Origin: JARYGU01 sp033795365
GTDB taxonomy: Bacteria > Pseudomonadota > Alphaproteobacteria > Rhizobiales > Rhizobiaceae
Direction: 5' to 3'
NCBI GenBank assembly: GCA_033795365.1
Contig: JARYGU010000001.1
Coordinates: forward strand, 372,001 to 436,000
Length of the DNA: 64,000 nt
Both the position numbers and the translations under genes were made by a program. Positions 1 to 7,979 of the stretch are shown here, in pieces. Under the pieces are notes generated by a model. The model was not told the origin of the DNA. It made no database searches and was given only the letters and a program-made list of their open reading frames with translations. Numbering within the stretch: the first letter of the stretch is position 1; each line of letters starts with the position of its first letter.

Positions 1-573
1 TCCATGATGATCATCCTGCAAGGTGCCCTTCTTGCCCTTACACAGGGCAAGACGATCACCAGTCTTTCCGAGGGCTATACCTGGATCGGCCAAGCAGCGA
101 TCGACGGCTGGCCGATCATGCCGCTCGTTTTCCTTCTGACCTTGGTTGCGATGGCGATCCTTCTGCGCAGAACGGTACTCGGCCGCAGCATCTATGCGGT
201 GGGAGGCAATGCGCTGGCGGCCAATTCGGCTGGCATCCGCGTCGACCGTATAAAGATCGCCGCCTATACAATTGCCGGTTTCCTGGCCGGCGTCGGCGGC
301 TATCTACTCGCATCCTGGCAGATGGCCATCACCTCCAGCCAGGGGGAAAGCTTCCTGCTCTACGCCATCGCCGCACCCATCATCGGTGGGGTAAGCGTCT
401 TCGGCGGCCGGGGCAATGTCATCGGTGTGCTCGGCGGGGTCATGCTGCTCACCGTCATCCAGGTCGGGCTCGCCATCATCGCAGTGCCCTCCTTCTATGT
501 CGGCATGATCGGTGGCTTCATGATCTTCATCGCCGTCGCCATCGATGCAATACGCGTACGGTATTTCAGCTAA
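1..573 (+). CDS. Sugar ABC transporter permease, RbsC/XylH type (C-terminal part)
   Basis: Only the last 190 residues are in the window; the reading frame is open to the first base, so the true start lies upstream. The protein is very hydrophobic, with about five membrane segments, and carries the late glycine-rich stretch GGRGNVIGVLGG followed by a long hydrophobic helix, typical of ribose/xylose/galactoside permeases of the branched-chain/sugar family. It would form the inner-membrane channel of an importer whose ATPase and binding protein are outside the window. It ends 75 bases before the convergent pqqE gene, with no clear terminator hairpin between them. The substrate cannot be read from this fragment. 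Confidence 0.85.
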   Translation, partial: SMMIILQGALLALTQGKTITSLSEGYTWIGQAAIDGWPIMPLVFLLTLVAMAILLRRTVLGRSIYAVGGNALAANSAGIRVDRIKIAAYTIAGFLAGVGGYLLASWQMAITSSQGESFLLYAIAAPIIGGVSVFGGRGNVIGVLGGVMLLTVIQVGLAIIAVPSFYVGMIGGFMIFIAVAIDAIRVRYFS

Positions 574-648
574 GGACAAGATCCTCCGCCGTCGCGCAGG
601 CCGCCTTTCCGATCCGGCGCGAGCTTCCGTTCCATCGTTCGGGGAGCG

Positions 649-1764
649 TCAGGCGTCCACGGGTACGCGGCCGATACGGCGGTACTGGAAGTCGTCCGCT
701 TTGGCGGAACGGACGGTCGCAGCCTCCTCGATAAGCTCGGCCATACGGGCATGAAGAGGCGACTTGATGCAGGCGGGATCGGTCGCGGCGGCATTCCCGG
801 CGATCGCCATAGCCTGGCAGCGACAGCCGCCCCAGTCGATCTCCTGGCGCTCGCAGCTCCGGCAGGGTTCGAGCATCCAGTCCGTTCCGCGAAATGCATT
901 GAAAGCAGGCGAGTCACGCCAGATGTCCGTAAGGGTCCAGTCCCCGAAACGCTCGAAGCTGAGCGAGGGAATGCTGCCGGCGGCATGGCACGGCAGCACG
1001 GTCCCGTCCGGCGCCACCATGAAAGCGTCCCTTGCCCAGCCCCCCATGCAGGGCTTCGGGTAGATCGCGAAATAGTCCGGCGCCACGAAATCGATCGTCA
1101 TGATGCCGTGCAGGCGCTCCTGCGCAGCCTCGACAATCTCGACCTGACGTTCGACCGCCTCCCGGTCGGGCATCAGGACATTCCGGTTGAGCAACGCCCA
1201 TCCCGCATATTGCACATTCGCGATCTCCAGCCGTTCCGCACCGAGCGACAGCGCAAGATCTATGAAGGCCGGCACCTCATCGATATTGTGCCGGTGGATC
1301 GGGGCGTTGATGGTGAGGGGCAGTCCGGCTTCGCGAACCTGGCGTGCCGTTTCGACCTTCTTTTCATGTGCACCGCGATGATTGCCGATCTTTTCCGTCG
1401 TTACGGCGCGCGCGCCCTGGAAGCTGAGCTGGACATGGTCAAGCCCAGCCTCGCGCAGCGCCGGTATGCGCCCATCAGCAATTCCCACCCCTGCCGTGAT
1501 GAGATTGGTGTAGACGCCGCGTTCGGCGAGACAGTGGACGAGTTCTTCCAGATCGGACCGCAGCGTCGGTTCGCCGCCGGACAGGTGGATCTGCAATATG
1601 CCGAGATCCGCCGCCTCCTCGAAGAGGGCGATCCATTGTTCGGTAGAAAGTTCACGATTGGCCTTCATGAGCTCGAGCGGATTGGAGCAATAGGCGCATT
1701 GCAGCGGACAGCGATGCGTAAGCTCCGCCAGCATGCCAATCGGGGGCAGGACTGCTTCATTCAT
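649..1764 (-). CDS. pqqE: PQQ biosynthesis radical SAM protein PqqE
   Basis: 371 residues. PqqE forms the first carbon-carbon bond between the conserved Glu and Tyr of the PqqA peptide, in the cytoplasm, with PqqD as peptide chaperone. The radical-SAM cluster motif is C19-x3-C23-x2-C26 (CPLQCAYC), and a Cys-rich SPASM region (CRSCE...GGCRC) lies near the C-terminus and would bind auxiliary Fe-S clusters. The start is the ATG that overlaps the pqqD stop by 4 nt; a longer in-frame extension exists but lacks family similarity. Last gene of the pqqABCDE run. The family length is about 370-380 residues, so this is full length. Confidence 0.97.
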   Translation of the reverse strand: MNEAVLPPIGMLAELTHRCPLQCAYCSNPLELMKANRELSTEQWIALFEEAADLGILQIHLSGGEPTLRSDLEELVHCLAERGVYTNLITAGVGIADGRIPALREAGLDHVQLSFQGARAVTTEKIGNHRGAHEKKVETARQVREAGLPLTINAPIHRHNIDEVPAFIDLALSLGAERLEIANVQYAGWALLNRNVLMPDREAVERQVEIVEAAQERLHGIMTIDFVAPDYFAIYPKPCMGGWARDAFMVAPDGTVLPCHAAGSIPSLSFERFGDWTLTDIWRDSPAFNAFRGTDWMLEPCRSCERQEIDWGGCRCQAMAIAGNAAATDPACIKSPLHARMAELIEEAATVRSAKADDFQYRRIGRVPVDA

Positions 1765-2057
1765 AGCACCACCAGAAAACGATCGGACCACTCCTGCAGA
1801 AATTGCTCGACATCGGGGGCGATATCCTCCGCCTCCGCCTCGTACTGCCCGGCAAGATTCTCGACGATCTCGGGAACAGTGCGGTGCCCGTCACAGAGCC
1901 TCAGTATATCAAGACTGACCTCATCCGGCCAGAAAACCCGCTCCGGCGAGAGCAGCGCCCAAGCCTCTCGCACCGGATCATATTGCAGACGCGCATGCCT
2001 TTGCAGGCGCGGCCTCGACTGCGCCGACAACAGAACGCGCCGGCGCTCGCCAACCAT
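1761..2057 (-). CDS. pqqD: PQQ biosynthesis peptide chaperone PqqD
   Basis: 98 residues. PqqD binds the PqqA precursor through its RiPP recognition fold and hands it to PqqE. The sequence shows the family pattern RLQYDPVREAWALLSPE, then a winged-helix part with VSLDILRLCDG and an acidic C-terminal helix. The start is the ATG sharing one base with the pqqC stop (TGATG), which gives the usual size of about 90-100 residues; an in-frame upstream extension is only pqqC read in another frame. The 4-nt overlap with pqqE implies translational coupling. Confidence 0.95.
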   Translation of the reverse strand: MVGERRRVLLSAQSRPRLQRHARLQYDPVREAWALLSPERVFWPDEVSLDILRLCDGHRTVPEIVENLAGQYEAEAEDIAPDVEQFLQEWSDRFLVVL

Positions 2058-2812
2058 CACGACACCTCCGGTACGAAAGCCCCCGGAGGAATGTTGCCGC
2101 CCTCTCCATAGGCCTGCTCCAACGCATCCAGCATCGCCCAAAGGATATCGCATTTGAAGACGAGCGCATCGATAACGGCCTGCTGCTTTTCCGCGTCCGT
2201 CGCATGCTTCAGGACATAGGCAAGCGCGAATTCCGCGTCGCGCGGCGCCTGATTGAGCCGGGGCGTGAAATAGGCAAGCGTATCTTCCGTGACGTAGCTG
2301 TACTTCGCAAGCATCGCCGGGACGCGTTCGCCGATGATCACGGGAGAGAAAAGCTCCGTCAGAGAAGAAGCGACGGCCTCCAGAAGGCTCCTATTCGTGC
2401 AAAAAGAAAGATAGGCGCCGACGGCGAAGCGTGTTCCGGGCAGGGCAAGGCGCTCGCTTTTCACGCTCTCCTCATCAAGGCCCAATCCGGTTGCAAGCTT
2501 CAGCCAGCGGGCAATGCCTCCATCCCAGCCGGTGGTCCCGTCATGATCTTCGATCCGCCTGCGCCATTCGGCACGAAACGCCGGGTCTTCGGCACGCGCG
2601 ATGATCATCGCATCCTTGCGCGGAATGACCGACTGATAGCAATAACGGTTAAGCGCCCAGGCCTGAAGTTGCCCCTTGCTGAGCGCGCCGGACATCATCT
2701 TGTGATGGAGAGGATGGCGATTGTGGTAACGCGCGGAGCCGACATCGCGCAGCACCGCCTCCAGTGCCGCGGGCCTCAATCCATCCTGCGCGGCTCGCGA
2801 AAATTCACTCAA
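2057..2812 (-). CDS. pqqC: Pyrroloquinoline-quinone synthase PqqC
   Basis: 251 residues, the usual length. PqqC is the cofactor-free oxidase that closes the ring and carries out the final oxidation to PQQ. The sequence has the family hallmarks YHNRHPLHHKMMSGAL near residue 30 and ALNRYCYQSVIPRKDA near residue 55, with further conserved His, Tyr and Arg residues of the active site. The start is a TTG overlapping the pqqB stop by 4 nt; no ATG lies in a suitable place. It sits between pqqB and pqqD in the standard order. Confidence 0.96.
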   Translation of the reverse strand: MSEFSRAAQDGLRPAALEAVLRDVGSARYHNRHPLHHKMMSGALSKGQLQAWALNRYCYQSVIPRKDAMIIARAEDPAFRAEWRRRIEDHDGTTGWDGGIARWLKLATGLGLDEESVKSERLALPGTRFAVGAYLSFCTNRSLLEAVASSLTELFSPVIIGERVPAMLAKYSYVTEDTLAYFTPRLNQAPRDAEFALAYVLKHATDAEKQQAVIDALVFKCDILWAMLDALEQAYGEGGNIPPGAFVPEVS

Positions 2813-3747
2813 AGACCGATCTCCATTCCGTCATAGCCGACCTCCCATCCATTCGCCCTGACTGCTGCAGCCTCGGGAGAGCGATCGTCGAGGATCGGGT
2901 TCGTATTGTTTATATGCACGTAAATACGCCGGCCCACCGGAACATCGGCAAGCAAGGCCATGGAGCCGCCAGGACCGGCAATGTGGAGATGCCCCATGCG
3001 CGCGCCGGTCTTCGCACCGACGCCGGCAGCCAGCATTTCATCATCGGTATAGACCGTCCCATCGAAAAGCAGGCATGCCGCATTGGCGAGCCGTTCCTTA
3101 AGCGTGGCATCGACAGCGGCGCAGCCCGGAATATAAAAGAGCGCCGGTCCGCCCTCTTCCCGGCTGATGCGCAGGCCTATCGTATCTCCCTCTTCCGTTC
3201 CGAACCCGTTCTCCGCCTTGCTGCTGTCCTCCAGAAACAAGGCAATCTTGCCCGGAACGGAGAATGTCTCGATGACAAGCGAAAGCGGGCTCCCTTCACC
3301 ATCCGTGAGCGCAGTCCTGCCATTGACCGGCAGTTCGCGGCGTTCGACCACGGAACGATCGAGCACATTGAAGATCGCGTTGCGCTCAAGCACATCGAGC
3401 ACACGCGCCGTCGCGTAGATGACGAAACGCTGCCGTTCCCGCAAGCTCAGGAGGCCCGCGATATGATCGACGTCGGCGTTGGTGAGGACGATCGCCCGGA
3501 TGGGAGACGAACGAAGCGGACCATCAATCGCCGGCTGCAGTTCCGGGGTTGCGGCGATCTGTTCGCGGATATCGGGCGAGGCATTGAAAAGGACCCAGTT
3601 CCGACCATCGGCCGATGCCGCAAGACTGGATTGGGTTCTCGCGCGAAAGCCGTCCATGCCGTGTCGCACCGAGCGGCTCAGACGATAATTGCAGTTCCAC
3701 TGAGGTAAACCGCCGCCCGCCGCAGAGCCGAGGATCTTCAGTTGCAT
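2809..3747 (-). CDS. pqqB: PQQ biosynthesis protein PqqB
   Basis: 312 residues of the metallo-beta-lactamase fold. PqqB is thought to hydroxylate the tyrosine part of the PQQ precursor. The N-terminus MQLKILGSAAGGGLPQWNC is diagnostic of PqqB, and a TNADVDHIAGLLSLR stretch (near residue 90) replaces the usual HxHxDH metal motif, as is normal in this family. The start was set at this family-specific N-terminus; 15 in-frame residues upstream belong to the leader. A strong 11-bp hairpin lies between it and pqqA, probably lowering expression of pqqB-E relative to pqqA. Confidence 0.95.
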   Translation of the reverse strand: MQLKILGSAAGGGLPQWNCNYRLSRSVRHGMDGFRARTQSSLAASADGRNWVLFNASPDIREQIAATPELQPAIDGPLRSSPIRAIVLTNADVDHIAGLLSLRERQRFVIYATARVLDVLERNAIFNVLDRSVVERRELPVNGRTALTDGEGSPLSLVIETFSVPGKIALFLEDSSKAENGFGTEEGDTIGLRISREEGGPALFYIPGCAAVDATLKERLANAACLLFDGTVYTDDEMLAAGVGAKTGARMGHLHIAGPGGSMALLADVPVGRRIYVHINNTNPILDDRSPEAAAVRANGWEVGYDGMEIGL

Positions 3748-3773
3748 GGAATGGATCCTCTTGTCGGATGAAA

Positions 3774-3802
3774 CGCCCCATGGGCTCAGCACCCATGGGG
3801 CG
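3774..3802 (-). terminator. pqqA-pqqB intergenic hairpin (attenuator or processing site)
   Basis: A perfect 11-bp inverted repeat (CGCCCCATGGG at 3774-3784 and CCCATGGGGCG at 3792-3802) with a 7-nt loop. It lies nine bases after the pqqA stop and ahead of pqqB. On the transcribed strand it is followed only by TTT and mixed sequence, so it is better read as a partial terminator or RNA-stabilising stem than as a full stop. This would give many copies of the pqqA message and few of pqqB-E, as reported for other pqq operons. Confidence 0.75.
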
Positions 3803-3811
3803 GAATTGCAG

Positions 3812-3907
3812 CTACTTCTTGGTCTTCAGTTCGGCGGAGCGGTAACGGGACATCTCCATTCCAACCGAAACCGTGCACATTTTTGGTTTGGTCCAAATCT
3901 TCTTCAT
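3812..3907 (-). CDS. pqqA: PQQ precursor peptide PqqA
   Basis: A 31-codon gene, easily missed because of its size. The peptide begins MKKIWTKPKMC and ends with ELKTKK. It contains the conserved core Glu18-x3-Tyr22 (EMSRY), the two residues that are joined and excised to become PQQ. A clear Shine-Dalgarno GAAGAGGAG lies just upstream of the ATG. It is the first gene of pqqABCDE and is preceded by a stem-loop at 3928-3960 that separates it from the xox block. The family length is 22-40 residues. Confidence 0.97.
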   Translation of the reverse strand: MKKIWTKPKMCTVSVGMEMSRYRSAELKTKK

Positions 3908-3927
3908 ATGCTCCTCTTCCTACTCTC

Positions 3928-3960
3928 TGCCGAAGATCACCGATTGATCTTCTTCCGGCA
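3928..3960 (-). other. Stem-loop between the CXXCW gene and pqqA
   Basis: Inverted repeat GAAGATCA (3932-3939) and TGATCTTC (3945-3952) with a 5-nt loop. The stem can be extended by TGCCG (3928-3932) with CGGCA (3956-3960) across a small bulge. There is no T-run after it on the minus strand. It lies 24 bases past the CXXCW gene stop and 20 bases before pqqA, so it may cap the xox transcript or act in the pqqA leader. Confidence 0.5.
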
Positions 3961-3984
3961 CCGTGCGCCTCGATGGCGCAAGTT

Positions 3985-4542
3985 CTAAAACTCGAACGGA
4001 ACGTTCTTTTCCGTCGGCTGCCCGGCGGCAGCCCAACCATCCGTTCCCAAAGGATACCACAAAACGCCGCTGTATCCCATTTCAACTGCCCTTTTTGCCG
4101 CATTCCAGGACATCCAGCAGTCCCTCATGCAGTAGAAGACCATTGCGCGATGCATGTCATCGCCGACGAGCTTTCTCAGTCCTTCCCTGAAATAGGTTTC
4201 GGTCTCCTTGTTCAAGACGCCGTAGCCGACATTCACAAGCCAGGCGCTGTCGGGGATATCCTCTCTCGTCTTTTCCTTCCATATCGTTCCTGCCGGCAGG
4301 TTTTCCGGCTTCGGATCGTGGGGAAGGACATCGATGAACACGGCCTTCCTGTTCTTCCAAAGGGCGATAACCTCTTCTGTGGTGACGACCTTTGCTCCTT
4401 TCAAGGTTTCGGGAACGGGAGAACGGTAATTTTCCATCCTGTATCCGTCCGGTTCCGGGACCGGCCCGGCGGCATGGGATAAACCCGCCGACAGCGCAAT
4501 CGACAGACCAAGCAGTGATGCGAAGGCTCGTCGTCCCATCAT
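3985..4542 (-). CDS. PQQ-dependent catabolism-associated CXXCW motif protein
   Basis: 185 residues (184 if the second ATG is used). An N-terminal signal with a twin-arginine-like start (GRRAFASLLG) is cut near SHA-AGP. The mature part is rhodanese-like: VFIDVLPHDPKP in the middle and the family motif CMRDCW (CxxCW) late in the protein. Such proteins occur only beside PQQ-dependent alcohol dehydrogenase systems; the function is unknown, though a periplasmic thiol or sulfur-carrier role fits the SoxYZ-like and SoxH-like proteins nearby. It follows xoxJ by 36 bases in the same transcript. Confidence 0.9.
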   Translation of the reverse strand: MMGRRAFASLLGLSIALSAGLSHAAGPVPEPDGYRMENYRSPVPETLKGAKVVTTEEVIALWKNRKAVFIDVLPHDPKPENLPAGTIWKEKTREDIPDSAWLVNVGYGVLNKETETYFREGLRKLVGDDMHRAMVFYCMRDCWMSWNAAKRAVEMGYSGVLWYPLGTDGWAAAGQPTEKNVPFEF

Positions 4543-4578
4543 GATCCCGGTTGTGCGCCTCCCGTCATCGCAGTTTCC

Positions 4579-5442
4579 TCATTCGGTGATCTGATTGCCG
4601 GCCTCGTCGAGCAGAGGCACGCGATAGTCCAGAAGGATCCTGTTGATGTCGGCCTGATTTTCCCGGATGACCCTGTTCAGCGTCCGCTTCCATTCCTGAT
4701 CGGAAGGGCGGACGCCCATGGTGATCCGGTATGCCATATGCCCCGTCTTCTCCTTGACGAGCGGCACCACAGCAAAGTCCGGGTCGACCTCCTTCGCATA
4801 ATAGCCCGCCATCGGTCCCCAGAGCACCGCGACATCGATCGCGCCTTTCTTGAGATCCTTCAGCATGACCTCAGCCATGGAGGGAGAAAGGCGGGTGTCC
4901 ACCATCAGCGGATAGGGAAGGACGTTCCGCATGAGACCGGCATTCGCGACGTTCACCGCCGGCGGCGTTCCCGCAACGAGCCCGATTCTCTTGTCCTTCA
5001 AGCGCTTGTCCGCAAGCGTCTCCAGGCCGTCGAGGCCGGATGCCTTCCTGTACACGACGACATAAGTCGATTTGTAATAGGCGTTGGTGTTCTGGACGAG
5101 CTCGTCGCCCGCGGCATAGCCGATGATGATATCGCAGCGGTTCGCCCGCAACGTGTTGCGCACGAAACCCGTCGCCATCGGATACCATGTGTAGGCGACC
5201 GACTTCCGCCCGGTTTTCGCCGCGACCAGCTCGGCGATCCTGTTCTCGAAACCTTTGCCGCTTTCGTCGCTGAAAGGCATGTCCGAAGGATCGGCGCAGA
5301 CGCGCAGCACGTCCGGATCGACGAGCTCGCCGGCGGCCCCGAGGCCCGCCCCTTGCGCAAAACCATGCGAAGGCAGCGCGACGACACAGGCGATCACGCC
5401 CGCTATGAGCCAGTTCCGGCTTCCTGGCTTGCCCTTTTGCAT
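4579..5442 (-). CDS. xoxJ: XoxJ/MxaJ-type periplasmic binding protein of the methanol dehydrogenase system
   Basis: 287 residues: a signal peptide (to about SHGFAQ) followed by a solute-binding-protein fold opening LRVCADPSDMPFSDE, the hallmark of quinoprotein-dehydrogenase-associated binding proteins. No partner permease adjoins it. XoxJ is thought to help activate or mature XoxF rather than import a solute. The start is the ATG one base after the xoxG stop; an in-frame extension upstream is basic and unlike a signal peptide. Third gene of xoxF-G-J. Confidence 0.92.
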   Translation of the reverse strand: MQKGKPGSRNWLIAGVIACVVALPSHGFAQGAGLGAAGELVDPDVLRVCADPSDMPFSDESGKGFENRIAELVAAKTGRKSVAYTWYPMATGFVRNTLRANRCDIIIGYAAGDELVQNTNAYYKSTYVVVYRKASGLDGLETLADKRLKDKRIGLVAGTPPAVNVANAGLMRNVLPYPLMVDTRLSPSMAEVMLKDLKKGAIDVAVLWGPMAGYYAKEVDPDFAVVPLVKEKTGHMAYRITMGVRPSDQEWKRTLNRVIRENQADINRILLDYRVPLLDEAGNQITE

Positions 5443-5443
5443 C

Positions 5444-5968
5444 TCAGCCACCCATACAGGACGTTTCCTGCTCTCTCGCCGCTTCCGGCTTGTCTTCCTT
5501 CTTCGGCGGACGGCCGCGATCGAGTCCTCCGACCGCACGGGCGCGCAGATAGACATAGATATCGTCGAGATAGCAGTAGACGTTCTTGTTTTCGCCGAAA
5601 GCCGGCATCACGCTTTCCTTGCCTGCGCTGAGGTTCTTGCGTCCTTCGGCCACCGTGGAAAGAAAATCGGCATAGGTCATGGTTTTCAGCGAGCTGGTCA
5701 GGTTTGGAGCAAACGAGGAACCCGCTCCGTCCGCGCCGTGACAGACATGACATTCCGCATTGAACCGGCGATAGCCGCTATAGGTATACCAATCGACGGT
5801 TCCATCATCCTTGATCTGGAATGTGGGAGTACCCTCGGCGTCGAAATATTTCCCGTCCTCGCTCGATGCGACGGCGGCCGCTGCCTTGTCGTCGGCATGG
5901 GCGACAGGAACAGGCGTGATCATGGCAAGAACGGTGAACATCGCAAGAAATCTATGGTGAACGGGCAT
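5444..5968 (-). CDS. xoxG: XoxG-type cytochrome c, electron acceptor of XoxF
   Basis: 174 residues with a signal peptide ending near VAHA-DD. One haem site CHVCH (ECHVCHGADG), a distal Met ligand candidate in ESVMPAFG, and two further cysteines (VYCYLDD and the C-terminal SCMGG), giving the four-Cys pattern of the methanol-metabolism-related cytochromes. It would take electrons from XoxF in the periplasm and pass them to the oxidase chain. The start is the ATG that gives a compact signal peptide; 11 more in-frame residues upstream are unlikely to be translated. A hairpin separates it from xoxF. Confidence 0.92.
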   Translation of the reverse strand: MPVHHRFLAMFTVLAMITPVPVAHADDKAAAAVASSEDGKYFDAEGTPTFQIKDDGTVDWYTYSGYRRFNAECHVCHGADGAGSSFAPNLTSSLKTMTYADFLSTVAEGRKNLSAGKESVMPAFGENKNVYCYLDDIYVYLRARAVGGLDRGRPPKKEDKPEAAREQETSCMGG

Positions 5969-6061
5969 CAGGACCTCATGTTCAATCCAGGTCGCCGGCA
6001 AATCCGTGCCGCTTCATGGATGATGGTGACGGGCTCAGCAGACAAAAGTCTCCGCAGACGA

Positions 6062-6096
6062 CAAACCCGGCCTCAGGTCGCCTATGACCGGGTTTG
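6062..6096 (-). terminator. xoxF-xoxG intergenic hairpin
   Basis: Perfect 9-bp inverted repeat, CAAACCCGG (6062-6070) and CCGGGTTTG (6088-6096), with a 17-nt loop, in the 178-base gap between xoxF and xoxG. There is no strong T-run on the minus strand, so partial termination or 3' stabilisation of the xoxF message is more likely than complete termination. It would let xoxF be made in excess over xoxG and xoxJ. Confidence 0.6.
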
Positions 6097-6146
6097 CGTT
6101 TATCGGGCCGTACAAGGGACGGCATGACTTCCTGGGTGCCGACAGC

Positions 6147-7979
6147 TTACCGGTCGGGAACCGTGAAGACGGTCAGCTGCCCGCCGAGAGCGGTATAGTC
6201 CGACAGGCCGGCATAGCCGCCGACGGCACCGAGACCATCCGTACCCTTGGTCAGACCTGCGGCGAGACCAATGCCCGCCCAGCCGCCGACACCGGACAAG
6301 ACCGCAACATACTGCTTGCCCTTGTGCTCGTAGGTCGTGACGTTGCCGATAATCCCGGACGGCGTCTTGAACTTGTAGAGTTCGTTGCCGTCCTTATCGA
6401 CAGCCTTCAGGTAGCCTTCGAGCGTACCGTAGAAGACCACATCTCCGGCCGTTGCCAATGCGCCCGACCATACCGAAAACTGCTCGGGTTTGGACCAGAC
6501 GATTTCGCCTTTTGCTGCGTCCCAGGCGATGAAGTTGCCCATGCCGCCATGGCTGTTCGGCGCCGGATACATCGAAAGCGTCGCACCGATATAGGGCTGG
6601 CCGGCCGTATAGCTGACGCGATACGGTTCATAGTCCATGCAGACGTGGTTGGTCGGGACATAGAACAGTTTGGTCTTCGGCGAATAGGATGCTGGCTGCT
6701 GGTCTTTCGTGCCCAGAGCCGCCGGGCAGATGCCGGTCGTGTTGACGTCTTCGCCGTTCTTGTGCGTGGAATATTTGTCGACGACGATCGGTCGACCATA
6801 GTCCTTGCTGTTCTTGTCCATGACGACTTCCGTCGCCCAGTTGACCGCCGGATCGTATTTCTTGGCGACCAGAAGCTCGCCTGTTGCACGATCCATCGTA
6901 TAGGCGAAGCCATTCCGGTCGAAATGGACGAGAACGTCGCGCGGCTGCCCTTCGATCTCTATTCCATCCGCGAGGATCATCTCGTTGACGCCGTCATAGT
7001 CCCATTCGTCATGGGGCGTCATCTGGTAGAGCCATTTTGCCATTCCGGTATCGGCGTCGCGTGCCATGATCGTCATGGACCAGCGATTGTCCCCGGGACG
7101 CTGGGACGGGTTCCATGTCGACGGATTGCCCGTGCCATAATAGATCATGTTCAGCTTGGGATCGTAGGAATACCAGCCCCAGGTCGTACCGCCGCCGATC
7201 TTCCACTGATCGCCTTCCCAGGTGTTCGTGCCGGAATCCGACCCGACAGGCTTGCCGAGATGGGTCGTCTTCTCGGGGTCGATAAGCGTCTCCTGATCCG
7301 AACCCATCGAATAGGCGCGCCAGGCGACAGAGCCGTCTTTCATGTTGTATGCGGTCAGGTGACCACGTACGCCGAACTCGCCGCCGGAAATACCGACAAC
7401 GACCTTGTCCTTGACGACCATCGGCGCAGAGGTACCGGACTCGCCCTTGCTTCCGTCGACAACATCACCATTCTTGACCGACCATGCGACCTCACCGGTC
7501 TTGGCATCGAGCGCCACCAGAGTGGTATCCGCCTGATAGAGGAAGATCTTGCCGTCGCCGTAGGCTACGCCGCGGTTGACAGTATCGCAGCACATGATGG
7601 GAATAACGTTCGCATCCTGCCGGGGCTCGTATTTCCAGAGGATTTTCCCGTCATTGTTCAAATCGAGAGCATAAACGGTATTGGGGTACGGCGCATGGAC
7701 ATACATCACGTCGCCGATGATCAGTGGTCCGCCTTCATGGCCGCGCAGGATACCCGTCGAGAAACTCCAGGCGACCTGCAGGTTCTTGACGTTGTCCTTG
7801 TTGATCTGATCGAGCGCGGAATAGCGACTGTTGGCGTAATCACCGGTCTGTATAGCCCAGTTCTTGGAGTCCTTGATCAAGCCCTGCAAATCGTCATTGG
7901 CCAATACCCCTCCCGCCAATGACAGCGACACGGCGGTACTCGCCAGCGCAAATTTCAGAAAAGTTCTTCGTGCACGCAT
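6147..7979 (-). CDS. xoxF: Lanthanide-dependent methanol dehydrogenase XoxF (PQQ quinoprotein)
   Basis: 610 residues, full length. Periplasmic eight-bladed quinoprotein oxidising methanol (and possibly formaldehyde). It has vicinal C130-C131 (PIMCCD), metal ligands E200 (GGEFG) and N285 (GTGNPS), and the XoxF-defining pair D327/D329 in DEWDYDG: D327 is the catalytic base and D329 the extra ligand for a lanthanide, which is Ala in calcium-type MxaF. No mxaF or mxaI is present. The N-terminus RRTFLKF resembles a Tat signal, with processing near GVLA-ND. A strong Shine-Dalgarno (AGGGAGGA) precedes the ATG. First gene of the xox-pqq block. Confidence 0.97.
   Translation of the reverse strand: MRARRTFLKFALASTAVSLSLAGGVLANDDLQGLIKDSKNWAIQTGDYANSRYSALDQINKDNVKNLQVAWSFSTGILRGHEGGPLIIGDVMYVHAPYPNTVYALDLNNDGKILWKYEPRQDANVIPIMCCDTVNRGVAYGDGKIFLYQADTTLVALDAKTGEVAWSVKNGDVVDGSKGESGTSAPMVVKDKVVVGISGGEFGVRGHLTAYNMKDGSVAWRAYSMGSDQETLIDPEKTTHLGKPVGSDSGTNTWEGDQWKIGGGTTWGWYSYDPKLNMIYYGTGNPSTWNPSQRPGDNRWSMTIMARDADTGMAKWLYQMTPHDEWDYDGVNEMILADGIEIEGQPRDVLVHFDRNGFAYTMDRATGELLVAKKYDPAVNWATEVVMDKNSKDYGRPIVVDKYSTHKNGEDVNTTGICPAALGTKDQQPASYSPKTKLFYVPTNHVCMDYEPYRVSYTAGQPYIGATLSMYPAPNSHGGMGNFIAWDAAKGEIVWSKPEQFSVWSGALATAGDVVFYGTLEGYLKAVDKDGNELYKFKTPSGIIGNVTTYEHKGKQYVAVLSGVGGWAGIGLAAGLTKGTDGLGAVGGYAGLSDYTALGGQLTVFTVPDR

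Noticed and set aside
751..2157. 468-codon plus-strand frame opposite pqqE and pqqD
   Set aside because: Antisense shadow of pqqE, whose radical-SAM cysteines are intact.
6084..7922. 612-codon open frame antisense to xoxF
   Set aside because: It mirrors the xoxF codon pattern, has no recognisable motif and no ribosome site; xoxF shows every catalytic residue.
6147..7979. Calcium-type methanol dehydrogenase MxaF
   Set aside because: The DYDG motif carries the extra Asp of lanthanide enzymes, and there is no mxaI small-subunit gene.
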